Source of the DNA: Pyrinomonadaceae bacterium
GTDB lineage: Bacteria; Acidobacteriota; Blastocatellia; Pyrinomonadales; Pyrinomonadaceae
Length of the DNA: 64,000 bases
Reading direction: 5' to 3'
Assembly (NCBI GenBank): GCA_036277115.1
Contig: DASUNM010000023.1
Coordinates: 1,426,001 to 1,490,000 of the forward strand
A program made the position numbers and the translations under genes. Shown here piece after piece: positions 1-8,265 of this stretch (the stretch's first letter is position 1; each line of letters opens with the position of its first letter). Below the pieces are notes generated by a model. The model searched no databases and was not told the origin of the DNA. It saw nothing but the letters and a program-made list of their open reading frames with translations.

Positions 1-133
1 AGGAGTCATGTTAGGTTTACGCATGACGCTTAGGCATCTCTCGGGGTTCTGACGTGCAGTCTTTGTTAATCCCCCACGCGACGCGGTACACTTCCCCCGT
101 CATTCCACTTTCATTTTTGTTGAGCGGCTTCAA
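1..133. other. Leader before the first M16 gene; no gene supported
   Basis: No reading frame here is convincing. Frame 1 ends in a stop near base 33, so the left edge could hold the last codons of an upstream gene, but nothing identifies it. A minus-strand frame crossing this stretch is a shadow of the M16 gene. Confidence 0.4.
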
Positions 134-1558
134 GTGCAGACTTCTTTTCTCGTTCCACATACATCCATCGAACAATTCACCCTGGACAACGGTCTGCGGG
201 TCGTCCTCAACCAGGACAAATCCGTTCCGGTAGTTTCTGTCAGCGTTTATTACGACGTTGGCTCGCGCAATGAGCCCGAAGGGCGCACCGGGTTTGCTCA
301 CTTGTTTGAGCACATGATGTTTCAGGGTTCTGAGAATGTGCCGAAGGCTGCGCACTTTCAATTCATCTCAAACGCCGGTGGCACGATGAACGGCACGACC
401 TCCAGCGAACGCACGAATTATTTCGAGACTTTGCCGGCCAGTGAGTTGCCCCTCGCGCTTTGGCTGGAAAGCGATCGCATGCGCTCCCTCAACGTGACGC
501 AGGAGAATCTTGATAACCAGCGCGAAGCCGTAAAAGAAGAAAAGCGTCTGCGCTACGACAATCAGCCTTACGTGAACGGTTTTCTGCGTCTGTTTGAGAT
601 GAGTTTCAAGAACCCCGCGAACGCGCACTCGACGATTGGTTCGATGGAAGACCTCGATGCCGCGACCGTGGATGATGTGCGCGAGTTCTTTCGCGTTTAC
701 TACGCGCCAAATAATGCCGTGCTTTCAATCGCCGGCGACTTTGATATTGCCGAAGCGACGGAGCTGGTTCACAAATACTTCGCTACGATTCCGAGCCAGC
801 CGGCGCCGCCGCCCGTTGATGTGAGCGAGCCGGTCGAAGTGGCTGAACGCCTCGACACATTCGTTGATAAGCTCGCTCCGGTGCCCGCGTTTGCGCTTGG
901 CTGGAAGATTCCGCCGCGCCGCACCCCTGCTTTTTACGCGCTCTCGCTGGGCAGTCATCTACTGTTCGAAGGAGAAAGCGCGCGGCTTTATCAGAAACTG
1001 GTGAAGGGCGAAGAGTCAGTCGTTCAAATCCAGGGCGGCATCGACGAACGTCGTGGGCCGTCTGGTCTGTTCATCGTGGTGATTCCCAAACCGGATAGTG
1101 AAGGCGCCCAAATCCGCGACAGTATCTTCAATGAGATCAAAGACCTGGCGACGCGTGGACCGAGCGAAGAAGAGATGGAGAAGCTGCGCAATAATCTTTT
1201 CAACGGAGATGTGCGCAGTCGGCAATCTTCACAGTTCCGTTCACAACAAATCGCCGAATACACCCTCTACGACGGTGACCCGAACCTCTTCAATTCTGAG
1301 TTGCAAAGGTATCTCGACGTGACCGCGGACCAAATCCGAGACGCCGTCGCGAGTAACATCGATACCGATAATCGGGTGTTGCTCGAGATCGTGCCCGCGC
1401 CGATCGAGGCTGCGCCTGGCGAACCCCAACCTTCCGGCGAGCCGAAACAGCCCGCGGCGCCGCCGCCGCAAGTCCCACCTGCGCCGGCGAAAGAACCCGC
1501 GCCCACGGGTCCGATTGCCGCTTCCGACGAACAGTCAGTTCTCGTCGGGAAAAGTTAA
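134..1558 (+). CDS. M16 family zinc peptidase (PqqL/processing-protease type)
   Basis: Predicted zinc metallopeptidase of the M16 (insulinase/pitrilysin) family, 474 residues. The inverted zinc motif HxxEH is seen as HLFEH at residues 56-60, with the downstream acidic ligand expected in the EAVKEE stretch at about 131-136, so the catalytic half looks intact. Residues 180-400 match the second M16 domain. The C-terminal 50 residues are a Pro/Ala-rich tail typical of a disordered or periplasmic linker. The start is a GTG at 134; no ATG or clear signal peptide is seen, so the N-terminus may be a few codons off. Bacterial M16 genes often come in pairs, and a second M16 gene lies at 46509, but no partner is adjacent. 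Substrate unknown. Confidence 0.88.
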   Translation: MQTSFLVPHTSIEQFTLDNGLRVVLNQDKSVPVVSVSVYYDVGSRNEPEGRTGFAHLFEHMMFQGSENVPKAAHFQFISNAGGTMNGTTSSERTNYFETLPASELPLALWLESDRMRSLNVTQENLDNQREAVKEEKRLRYDNQPYVNGFLRLFEMSFKNPANAHSTIGSMEDLDAATVDDVREFFRVYYAPNNAVLSIAGDFDIAEATELVHKYFATIPSQPAPPPVDVSEPVEVAERLDTFVDKLAPVPAFALGWKIPPRRTPAFYALSLGSHLLFEGESARLYQKLVKGEESVVQIQGGIDERRGPSGLFIVVIPKPDSEGAQIRDSIFNEIKDLATRGPSEEEMEKLRNNLFNGDVRSRQSSQFRSQQIAEYTLYDGDPNLFNSELQRYLDVTADQIRDAVASNIDTDNRVLLEIVPAPIEAAPGEPQPSGEPKQPAAPPPQVPPAPAKEPAPTGPIAASDEQSVLVGKS

Positions 1559-1568
1559 TCCTTCCCGG

Positions 1569-2219
1569 CTACCGGCGAATTAAGTCGTACAACAACCGCA
1601 CCGGCAACCCCATCACGTTGAAGTAGTCGCCTCTAATCCCTTCGATGAAGCGCGCGCCTTTGCCTTGAATCGCGTACGCGCCGGCTTTGTCCATCGGCTC
1701 GCCGGTTTCAACATACCAGGCGATTTCGGTATTGCTCATCGGCGCAAATCGTACTTCAGTCATTTCGACGTCAACCTCGATCCCCGATTCTGAGATCAAC
1801 GCGACACCAGTGAGCACTTGATGCCAGCGTCCTTGTAACAGGCGCAACATTCGCCGGGCGTCCTCTGAATCCACGGGCTTGGCGAGAATGTGTTCGTCAA
1901 CCACGACCGTGGTGTCAGCTGCGACAATAGGTCGATGCGCATGAACGCCACCCGACGCTTCAGCCTTTGCAGCCGCAAGCCGCGCCACATACTCACGCGG
2001 GCTCTCGTCGTCGCGTAATGATTCGTCAACTTCGATCGCGCCGACTTCGAAAGGCCAGCCAATCATTTCCAGGATTTGAGCGCGTCGCGGACTTGAAGAA
2101 GCCAGTAACAGCTTGGGCAATTGGACCGGTGAAGGCGCTGTCGCTGATGAATCCCGGCCGGCCGGGATTAAATCAGAACCTTCGCGCACGTTCGTTTGGT
2201 TGTTTCGCGAATCTTCCAT
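1569..2219 (-). CDS. maf: Maf-like nucleoside triphosphate pyrophosphatase
   Basis: Maf/YhdE family house-cleaning enzyme that hydrolyses non-canonical or modified NTPs to NMP and PPi in the cytoplasm. The family signature SSSPRR is at residues 41-46, the DTTVVVD segment carries the general-base Asp, and the GKGARFIEGI...GDYFNVMGLP block closes the active site. The core begins at about residue 34. The 33-residue N-terminal extension is unusual and its DNA holds a perfect 20-bp palindrome (2150-2169), so the true start may lie further in, or the extension came from a repeat. It converges with the M16 gene, leaving 10 bp between stops. Confidence 0.9.
   Translation of the reverse strand: MEDSRNNQTNVREGSDLIPAGRDSSATAPSPVQLPKLLLASSSPRRAQILEMIGWPFEVGAIEVDESLRDDESPREYVARLAAAKAEASGGVHAHRPIVAADTTVVVDEHILAKPVDSEDARRMLRLLQGRWHQVLTGVALISESGIEVDVEMTEVRFAPMSNTEIAWYVETGEPMDKAGAYAIQGKGARFIEGIRGDYFNVMGLPVRLLYDLIRR
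2150..2169. repeat. Perfect 20-bp GC-rich palindrome in the maf 5' end
   Basis: AATCCCGGCCGGCCGGGATT reads the same on both strands. It falls in the non-conserved N-terminal extension of Maf, like other palindromes in this window that sit at gene ends. Confidence 0.8.
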
Positions 2220-2285
2220 TACACTCCGAGACTTGGTTTTGGCTCGTCATTCTGAAAGTTTTTGGTCTGAAGTTCAAATTTCATC

Positions 2286-2753
2286 ATGATTGATGCAGCG
2301 CTTCTATTGCCGAAGATACTCGCGGGTGCGGGGGAGAACGCGGCCTTGGCTGAGATGGTCGCGAAGATCGCCTGGCGGAGAGTTTCCGGTGAAGGCCTGC
2401 GCGATCATGCCGTTCCGTCTCGGCTTCAGGAGAAAACTCTGACTGTGGCCGTCGCGGATGCAGCCTGGCAAAAGCAACTTCAGCCGATGTCGGCTGAGCT
2501 GATTTTCCGCATCAACAAGTTATTGCGACAGAAGGTTGTGGAGAGGATTGAGTTTCGCATCGACCCGCGCGCGCTCGGCAGTCTTACCGTGCAACGTCGT
2601 TCCACGCCGCGAGTTGCCGGACCGTTGCCGCCCGTTATTGTTTCGTCAGTGGCAGGAATCGAGGATTCGGAACTTCGCGAAAGATTCATGCGCGCTGCGG
2701 AAAACTGCATCTCGCGGCGCGACAACCTGGGGACAGGGAAATCCGCAGTTTGA
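2286..2753 (+). CDS. DUF721/DciA-like protein (replicative helicase loader family)
   Basis: 155-residue protein matching the DUF721 domain over residues 10-95: a helical N-terminus (LPKILAGAG, IAWRRVSGEGL), then the strand pattern LTVAVADAAWQKQL and a helix ending in RQKVVERIEFRID. DUF721 includes DciA, which helps load the DnaB helicase in bacteria lacking DnaC. The last 50 residues are not conserved. It starts at ATG and lies divergent from maf, 58 bp ahead of gatC. Its stop codon TGA is the first unit of the heptad repeat that fills the gap to gatC. The role as helicase loader is inferred from the family, not from context. Confidence 0.72.
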   Translation: MIDAALLLPKILAGAGENAALAEMVAKIAWRRVSGEGLRDHAVPSRLQEKTLTVAVADAAWQKQLQPMSAELIFRINKLLRQKVVERIEFRIDPRALGSLTVQRRSTPRVAGPLPPVIVSSVAGIEDSELRERFMRAAENCISRRDNLGTGKSAV

Positions 2754-2754
2754 G

Positions 2755-2810
2755 ATCTGAAATCTGAGATCTGAAATCTGAAATCTGAGATCTGAGATCT
2801 GAAATCTGAC
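2755..2810. repeat. Heptad tandem repeat, 8 units of ATCTGA(A/G)
   Basis: Eight consecutive 7-bp units (ATCTGAA or ATCTGAG, the last ATCTGAC) fill the dciA-gatC gap exactly, ending one base before the gatC ATG. Several unit junctions create AGATCT palindromes. It belongs to the set of 7-bp-period elements found through the window. No ribosome-binding site for gatC is visible outside the repeat, so GAG within the units may serve. Confidence 0.95.
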
Positions 2811-2811
2811 T

Positions 2812-3111
2812 ATGCCTATTTCCGAATCTGACATCGAAAAGATCGCGCAGCTCGCCCATCTGGAGATCACTGACGGCGAGTGCCGCACGTTCGCGCCGCA
2901 AATCGCGGAGATAGTCGCTTACGTTGAGCAACTTAATGAAATCGACACGAGTGGAATCGCGCCCGCGCTCGGCGGTCTGACGCCGGAAGGCGAACGCACT
3001 GATTCATCGCGCCCTGACGAAGTGCAACCGTCGCTCGGGCAGAAACTCGCACTCGATCAGGCGCCCGATCCAGCGTCGGGACACTTTCGCGTTCCGAAAG
3101 TCCTGGGCTAA
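2812..3111 (+). CDS. gatC: Aspartyl/glutamyl-tRNA amidotransferase subunit C
   Basis: 99 residues, the usual GatC length. The conserved opening IEKIAQLAHLEIT and the later LNEIDTSGIAP motif, followed by the short FRVPKVLG tail, identify it. GatC stabilises the GatA-GatB complex that converts Glu-tRNA(Gln) or Asp-tRNA(Asn) into the amidated forms. gatA follows 28 bp downstream. gatB is not in the window, so the complex must be completed from elsewhere. Confidence 0.95.
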   Translation: MPISESDIEKIAQLAHLEITDGECRTFAPQIAEIVAYVEQLNEIDTSGIAPALGGLTPEGERTDSSRPDEVQPSLGQKLALDQAPDPASGHFRVPKVLG

Positions 3112-3139
3112 ACAGCCGTGTCCGGGCCTTTAAGCAACC

Positions 3140-4591
3140 GTGAATAAAACCATATCCACACTTCGAGACGAGATTAGCAGCGGCAGCGTGACTGCCCGCA
3201 CCGCTGTCGAGTCGGCCGTCTCGTCTGCCGAACGATTGAACGACGACCTCAACGCCTTTCTCGAAATCGATAGAGGTGGGGCGCTGAAACGCGCTGATGC
3301 GATTGACGAGAGGATTAAAGCAGGCGACGCACCGGCGCTCGCGGGAATCCCGGTCGCCATTAAGGACAACATCTGCGTGCGTGGCCTGCAAACGTCCTGC
3401 GGCTCGCGCATCCTCGGGCCGTACAAGCCGCCTTACAACGCCACTGCGATCGAGCGACTTGTCGAAGCAGGCTCGGTAATTATCGGCAAGACGAACTGTG
3501 ACGAGTTCGCCATGGGATCTTCTAACGAAAATTCTGCGTTCGGCCCGGTGAAGAATCCCTGGGACACTTCGCGTGTGCCGGGCGGATCGTCCGGCGGCTC
3601 AGCAGCGGCCGTCGCGGCCGGAATCGTTCCGGTGGCCCTCGGCTCAGACACCGGCGGATCAGTTCGCCAGCCGGCTTCGCTTTGCGGAGTCATTGGCGTC
3701 AAGCCGACTTATGGTCGAGTATCGCGTTACGGTTTGGTGGCGTTTGGCTCTTCGCTAGATCAAATCGGAGTATTCGCGCGCAACGCGTCTGACGCAGCCG
3801 CAGTTTTGCAGATTATCGCCGGTCGCGATCCGCATGACGCGACTACTGCCGACGTGCCGGTCGCGGATTACATCGGCGAAACTGAAAAGAACATCGCCGG
3901 GATGCGCCTGGGAGTTTCGCGCACGTTGTTGGGCGAAGGCCTGGACGAAGAAGTGCGCGCGGCTATCGAAACAGCGATCGCCGCTTATCGCGATCTGGGC
4001 GCAGAGATCGTTGACGTCGAATTGCCCCACGCGAAATACGCGATTGCGGTTTACTACATCATCGCCACGGCTGAAGCTTCGTCGAACCTGGCGCGCTACG
4101 ATGGCGTGCGCTACGGCTTTCGCGCCGAGGAAGCTCCCGCGTTGCGCGACATGTATCGGAAGACTCGCGAACAGGGTTTCGGCGAAGAAGTGAAGCGCCG
4201 GATCATGCTGGGAACTTACGTTCTTTCTGCCGGTTATTACGACGCTTACTATTTGAAAGCACAGAAGGTGCGCACGATGATCCAACAGGACTTCGCCACG
4301 GCTTTCGCCAAATGCGATGCGGTCCTGACGCCCACGGCCCCGACCCCGGCCTTTCGTTTTGGTGAGAAGGTCGATGATCCTCTGGCGATGTACCTGAACG
4401 ATATTTACACGGTGACCGCTAATCTGGCGGGTATTCCGGGTATCAGCGTCCCGTGCGGTTTGTCGTCTGAAGGATTGCCAATCGGGCTGCAACTACTCGG
4501 GCCGTACTGGGGCGAAGGAACGCTGTTCCGGCTCGCGCACGCGTATCAGAAAGCACACCCACTAAACGCGCAACCAAAGATCCACGCGTAA
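3140..4591 (+). CDS. gatA: Glutamyl-tRNA(Gln) amidotransferase subunit A
   Basis: Amidase-signature enzyme, 483 residues, full length. The Ser-cisSer-Lys triad is visible: Lys75 in AIKDN, cis-Ser150 in GGSSGGS and nucleophile Ser174 in TGGSVRQP. It releases ammonia from glutamine for transamidation of mischarged tRNA. The start is a GTG at 3140, with no in-frame ATG near it. It is cotranscribed with gatC. The downstream gap is filled by a palindromic repeat shared with the dapA-bshC gap. Confidence 0.96.
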   Translation: MNKTISTLRDEISSGSVTARTAVESAVSSAERLNDDLNAFLEIDRGGALKRADAIDERIKAGDAPALAGIPVAIKDNICVRGLQTSCGSRILGPYKPPYNATAIERLVEAGSVIIGKTNCDEFAMGSSNENSAFGPVKNPWDTSRVPGGSSGGSAAAVAAGIVPVALGSDTGGSVRQPASLCGVIGVKPTYGRVSRYGLVAFGSSLDQIGVFARNASDAAAVLQIIAGRDPHDATTADVPVADYIGETEKNIAGMRLGVSRTLLGEGLDEEVRAAIETAIAAYRDLGAEIVDVELPHAKYAIAVYYIIATAEASSNLARYDGVRYGFRAEEAPALRDMYRKTREQGFGEEVKRRIMLGTYVLSAGYYDAYYLKAQKVRTMIQQDFATAFAKCDAVLTPTAPTPAFRFGEKVDDPLAMYLNDIYTVTANLAGIPGISVPCGLSSEGLPIGLQLLGPYWGEGTLFRLAHAYQKAHPLNAQPKIHA

Positions 4592-4612
4592 TTGATAGCG
4601 CGACGCTGTTCT

Positions 4613-4770
4613 TCGTCCCGTAGGGACGAGATGTTTATAGCACCGCGCTTCATCTTGAAATTGAGTGAGCTCCGTTAGGAGCGTAATAACGACATTTCGC
4701 TCCCAACGGAGCGAACCGCGACAGAACAGTTGCTTAAAGCTATAAACATTGTCGCTCCTACGGAGCTTTC
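4613..4770. repeat. Inverted GCTCC-TAGGAGCG repeat bounded by TTTATAG (copy 1)
   Basis: Copies of GGAGCGA/TCGCTCC and CTCCGT(T)AGGAGCG are arranged as inverted modules, and the outer ends carry gatgTTTATAGC on the left and GCTATAAACattg on the right. The same element recurs at 19152-19305. It fills the convergent gap between gatA and the gene at 4758; its GCTCCGTAGGAGC core provides that gene's last two codons and TAG stop. Confidence 0.88.
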
Positions 4771-5375
4771 TTGAGGAATCTCTTCCGAAACTCCTCGGAC
4801 CGCCGTCGCAGCTCCAACCAATTCTCGAACAACGTCGGTGTTTGCAACCAAACCTTCAGCCACTCGGCTATTTCGGATTGCTCACCCCGAACCGTCTCGG
4901 CCACTTTACGATTCTTTCCCATCGCCTCTGCCCGTTGGCGCGCATCGGCGGCCAGGGTTCTCAACTCGTCAAGTCCTGTGTCGTCATCATCACGCTCAAA
5001 CTCCAGCCTTAGCCTTTCCATTTTGCTGATGAGCACGCCGGCATCCTGGATATTTAGTCGTGCGCCGGACGTAAGCGCCTCCACTGCCGCGAACTTATCC
5101 ATTCGGCTGTTTACCCGCGATTCGCGCCAGCGCACGTCAGACTCAATAATCTCCGGGTGCCGCAATTCGGCGCCTTCATCCGCCAAAAATCTCGCCACCG
5201 AAGCAGGACTAATCGCTGAATCTTCAGAGCTTTTAGCCAATTGTCGCTGAACGTTTTCCAGAAACTGGGCGTCAACCGCCGGCCGGCCGAGTTCCAGCCA
5301 GAGCTTCACAATAACTTCGCGCGCGGCTTGTGCGGCGAGGGACTGCGCGGGGTGTTTTTGATGCGTAACTTCCAT
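4758..5375 (-). CDS. Conserved hypothetical helical protein
   Basis: No family recognised. 205 residues from the ATG at 5375; a longer frame to 5591 would overlap the divergent POTRA gene and has no coding character. The protein is rich in charged residues and predicted largely helical (AAQAAREVIVKLWLELG; KMERLRLEFERDDDD; LRTLAADARQRAEAM), without signal peptide or membrane segment. The C-terminus KKAP-stop is encoded by the neighbouring repeat. The arrangement with the POTRA gene is divergent with a 69-bp spacer. Confidence 0.6.
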   Translation of the reverse strand: MEVTHQKHPAQSLAAQAAREVIVKLWLELGRPAVDAQFLENVQRQLAKSSEDSAISPASVARFLADEGAELRHPEIIESDVRWRESRVNSRMDKFAAVEALTSGARLNIQDAGVLISKMERLRLEFERDDDDTGLDELRTLAADARQRAEAMGKNRKVAETVRGEQSEIAEWLKVWLQTPTLFENWLELRRRSEEFRKRFLKKAP

Positions 5376-5444
5376 GCCTGAGCCGGAAAGGCTAGAATTC
5401 GATGTATCGAAGCTTGCTCTAGCACCGCCGCCAGAGTCAATCAC

Positions 5445-6281
5445 ATGAACAATCCTATGCATCGTTCTATTCGCCATCGCCAAAGCCGACTGTTCCTCCT
5501 CGCGGGTGTGGCTTTGCTTTGCGCCTCTGCCGCAGTCAGCGCTCAAGAGGGAACGACTTTGCGCAAGATCGAGATTGTCGGCCTCCAACAACGGTCACTG
5601 GAGCAGGTCATCGCGACGAGCGGACTCAAAGTAGGCGAGAAGATCAATGCTTCAATGATGGACGCAGCCGCGGACAGGTTAATGCGCTCCGGTTGGTTTC
5701 AGACTGTGAATTATCGCGTGCGCAACGCCGACGGTGATACGACTGTCGTGTTCGAGGTGATGGAGAAGGTCGCGGCAATCAACGTCGCATCTGCCGAAAC
5801 TCTCGGTCGCGTGGTTTGGATCGGCAATGCTGCGTTGACCAGTGAGGATTTATCTGTCGCTTTAGGTTTGCGCATCGGCGGCCCTTCCTCGCAAACAAAG
5901 ATCGATGAAGGCCTCGGCCGCGTTCGACGCGCATACGCGCGCCGTGGGTACATTAACGCGCAGGTCACTGATGTAACGCGAACTGTTGATGCCCGTCGTG
6001 CGAATTACCAATTCACGATTCGCGAAGGGGAGCAATATCGGATGGGCTTCCTGTCGATAACTGGTCTGGGCCCAGCCGAAACGGGTCAGTTGAAAAGCAG
6101 GTGGACACTTGCCAACGGCGCAGTTTTCGATGACTCGTACTCGGATCGATTCAGAACGACAGTCCTACACCCATTTGTCGTGGTCCGCACGCAACGCACC
6201 GGCATTCGTTCGAGATTCGAAATCAGCACTAAGCCGGACTCTCAGAAACAAACAGTTGATGTCATCATCACGTTCAAATGA
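5445..6281 (+). CDS. Secreted POTRA-domain protein (BamA/TamA-like, no barrel)
   Basis: 278 residues with a signal peptide (basic start, hydrophobic LFLLAGVALLCASAAVSA, likely cut before QE near residue 35). Residues 38-112 (TLRKIEIVGL...GWFQTVNYRV...VVFEVMEK) and 118-192 (VVWIGNAALT...RRAYARRGYINAQV...FTIREGEQY) read as two POTRA repeats, with a partial third to 278. POTRA domains act in Omp85 outer-membrane assembly, but the beta-barrel half is absent, so this is a free-standing periplasmic POTRA protein. The stop overlaps the next ATG by 4 bp (ATGA), implying translational coupling with the hydrolase. Confidence 0.75.
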   Translation: MNNPMHRSIRHRQSRLFLLAGVALLCASAAVSAQEGTTLRKIEIVGLQQRSLEQVIATSGLKVGEKINASMMDAAADRLMRSGWFQTVNYRVRNADGDTTVVFEVMEKVAAINVASAETLGRVVWIGNAALTSEDLSVALGLRIGGPSSQTKIDEGLGRVRRAYARRGYINAQVTDVTRTVDARRANYQFTIREGEQYRMGFLSITGLGPAETGQLKSRWTLANGAVFDDSYSDRFRTTVLHPFVVVRTQRTGIRSRFEISTKPDSQKQTVDVIITFK

Positions 6282-7381
6282 TCTCCAACCTTACCGACGA
6301 CCGCGATGAAACACACGCGCCGTCGCTCCTCGACCAGGTAACGGCCAAATTCCAGGAGAAACCGTTCGTTCCGGCCCGCTTTTTCACCCAGGGCGACATG
6401 CAAACGCTGGCAGCGTATTTCTGGCCCGGAAGATTTCGCCCGCGAGATGTCACCGAGGACGAAGAGCGTCTGTTTGAAGTCGAACCGGGCAGCCAGGTGC
6501 TGGCGCGTTGTCGGTGGCAACCCGATCGCACCCGCTATCCAACGGTGGTTTTGTGGCACGGGCTTGAAGGTTCATCCGCGTCCGCCTACATGCTGACGAC
6601 AGCCGGCAAGATTTTCCAGCGCGGCTTCAACGTCGTGCGCATGAACATTCGTAACTGCGGCGGGACAGAGCACCTGACACCGACGCTTTACCACGGCGGC
6701 TTGACGCACGACTTGCGCGCAGTCCTCGCTGAATTGATTGATCGCGATCGTCTGTCGCGCATTGTGATCGGCGGGTTTTCGCTCGGCGGTAACCTGACTT
6801 TGAAACTCGCGGGCGAATTGGGCGACGAAGCTCCCGAACAACTCAAGGGTGTCGTCGCCATTTCACCGTCTGTCGATCTGCAAGCGAGTTCTGATCTTCT
6901 GAAGCAGCCTCGGAACTTCGTCTATCACCGGAATTTTCTTTACTACTTAAAGCGTCGCATTCTTCTGAAACAGCAGAGGTATCCCGAGCTTTACGATTCA
7001 GCCCCTTTGGCCAGCATCAGTTCGCTGGTGCAATTCGACGATCACTATGTGGCGCCCGCCTTCGGCTTTGCCGACGCGCGCGACTACTACGCAAAGGCCA
7101 GCGCACTTCCCTTCCTCACCCGTATTCGCGTCCCAACTTTGATTATCCATGCGCAGGACGATCCCTTCATTCCCTACACGCCGCTGGCGGAGTCTCTGAA
7201 TCCGCAGCCGCAGAGCGACTCATCAAGTGTGGTGCTGACCACTGATAACGAGAACGTAATGCTGGTGGGGCCTGCGCGCGGCGGACATGTCGCGTTCGTC
7301 GGCGCCGACTCACTGGATGAGGATCGTTTCTGGGCCGAGAACCGGCTGGTCGATTTTTCAGAAATTGTGGCGGGGGACTGA
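6278..7381 (+). CDS. YheT-like alpha/beta-hydrolase
   Basis: 367-residue alpha/beta-hydrolase of the YheT/ABHD1-3 type. Seen: oxyanion HG at 94-95 (VLWHGLEGSS), the family block RMNIRNCGGTEHLTPTLYHGG, nucleophile Ser168 in GFSLGGN, acid in HAQDDPF and His in GGHVAF near the C-terminus. Relatives are esterases or acyltransferases acting on lipid-like substrates; the substrate here is unknown. The ATG overlaps the stop of the POTRA gene. No signal peptide, so probably cytoplasmic. Confidence 0.85.
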   Translation: MISNLTDDRDETHAPSLLDQVTAKFQEKPFVPARFFTQGDMQTLAAYFWPGRFRPRDVTEDEERLFEVEPGSQVLARCRWQPDRTRYPTVVLWHGLEGSSASAYMLTTAGKIFQRGFNVVRMNIRNCGGTEHLTPTLYHGGLTHDLRAVLAELIDRDRLSRIVIGGFSLGGNLTLKLAGELGDEAPEQLKGVVAISPSVDLQASSDLLKQPRNFVYHRNFLYYLKRRILLKQQRYPELYDSAPLASISSLVQFDDHYVAPAFGFADARDYYAKASALPFLTRIRVPTLIIHAQDDPFIPYTPLAESLNPQPQSDSSSVVLTTDNENVMLVGPARGGHVAFVGADSLDEDRFWAENRLVDFSEIVAGD

Positions 7382-7391
7382 ATCGCCGAGG

Positions 7392-8105
7392 TCACTTATC
7401 AATCTTCTTCAGTAACCGCTCGGCGTGATTGCGGGCAATCAGCGGGACGTGCGCGTCAGTGCGAATCTCTTTCAAGAGCGGGACGAGCTGCTTCGGATCT
7501 GACAGCGCGTTACGGTTGTACATAGATTCGAGTTGCTTCAGCAGGCCGGGCGTATTGAGCGGCTGGTTCTCGCGGGCGACCGTCATGTCGAAGACGAAGA
7601 TGACTTGATCGGCGACGCGCCGATATTCCTGAGCCAGGGCCCAGGCGCTCGCATTACCGCTCCAATTGAATTCCGCCGTCCGTGTCCGGTCGAGCGCGGT
7701 CATGCCAAGTTTATACGTGCCGAGATGTGCGAAATCCTTCGCCGACTGGTAATTCTCGTTTGAGTCGAGAAAGCGCAACTCACGCCAAAGCTTTTCTAAC
7801 CGCTCCAATACCGGGGGCGTCAACTCAACGTTTTCGACGATCGGATCCTCTTCCCCTTTGCGCGCAAAGGTAACTTTGCCGCGCCCCGTCCCGTCATGCT
7901 CAACGACGATGTGGTTGATGGTGAATTCACGGTGCGAGAACTCCCAGGTGTAACGGACCGAAGCCGGTGCTTTGCTATCGGGGACGATGGTCGAAGTCGA
8001 ATTGGATTGTGGTCGATCGTTCCGCTTGCTTTCGGTTTGGGGGTAACTCATTACCGCGAACGCCAGCAGCAACGGCAAGATGAGAACGCCGCGAAACAGA
8101 CGCAT
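7392..8105 (-). CDS. Hypothetical secreted protein
   Basis: No family recognised. 237 residues from the ATG at 8105, chosen because it gives a clean signal peptide (MRLFRGVLILPLLLAFAVMSYPQTES). The 36 codons upstream in the same frame are translated repeat DNA and are rejected. The mature part mixes strand-rich sequence (YTWEFSHREFTINHIVVEHDGTGRGKV) with a helical C-terminus (ARNHAERLLKKIDK). It lies downstream of smc on the same strand but is separated from it by a repeat. Confidence 0.55.
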   Translation of the reverse strand: MRLFRGVLILPLLLAFAVMSYPQTESKRNDRPQSNSTSTIVPDSKAPASVRYTWEFSHREFTINHIVVEHDGTGRGKVTFARKGEEDPIVENVELTPPVLERLEKLWRELRFLDSNENYQSAKDFAHLGTYKLGMTALDRTRTAEFNWSGNASAWALAQEYRRVADQVIFVFDMTVARENQPLNTPGLLKQLESMYNRNALSDPKQLVPLLKEIRTDAHVPLIARNHAERLLKKIDK

Positions 8106-8199
8106 CTCTCTGTGTCTCTGTGGAGTCTTTGTGTCTCGGTGGTGAATGCTATCCATAGATCCCTCACCCCAGAGACACGGAGAACCACAAAGACACTGA
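8106..8199. repeat. Inverted CTCTGTGTCTTTGTGG-type repeat
   Basis: The left arm is built of TGTGTCTCTGTGGAGTCTTTGTGTC and the right arm of AGAGACACGGAGAACCACAAAGACAC, complementary over about 30 bases around a spacer. The stutter is irregular (8-10 bp), unlike the strict 7-bp elements. It lies just upstream of the 8105 start codon. Confidence 0.85.
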
Positions 8200-8265
8200 G
8201 AATTGACCATCATGAATGTCTGATTATGCTGGGAGAGAACTGGTCTTTACAACTCGCGGCAAACT

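Noticed and set aside
8106..8213. N-terminal extension of the secreted protein starting at 8213
   Set aside because: The extra residues (RDTKTPQRHRE) are translated repeat DNA; the signal peptide starts at 8105.
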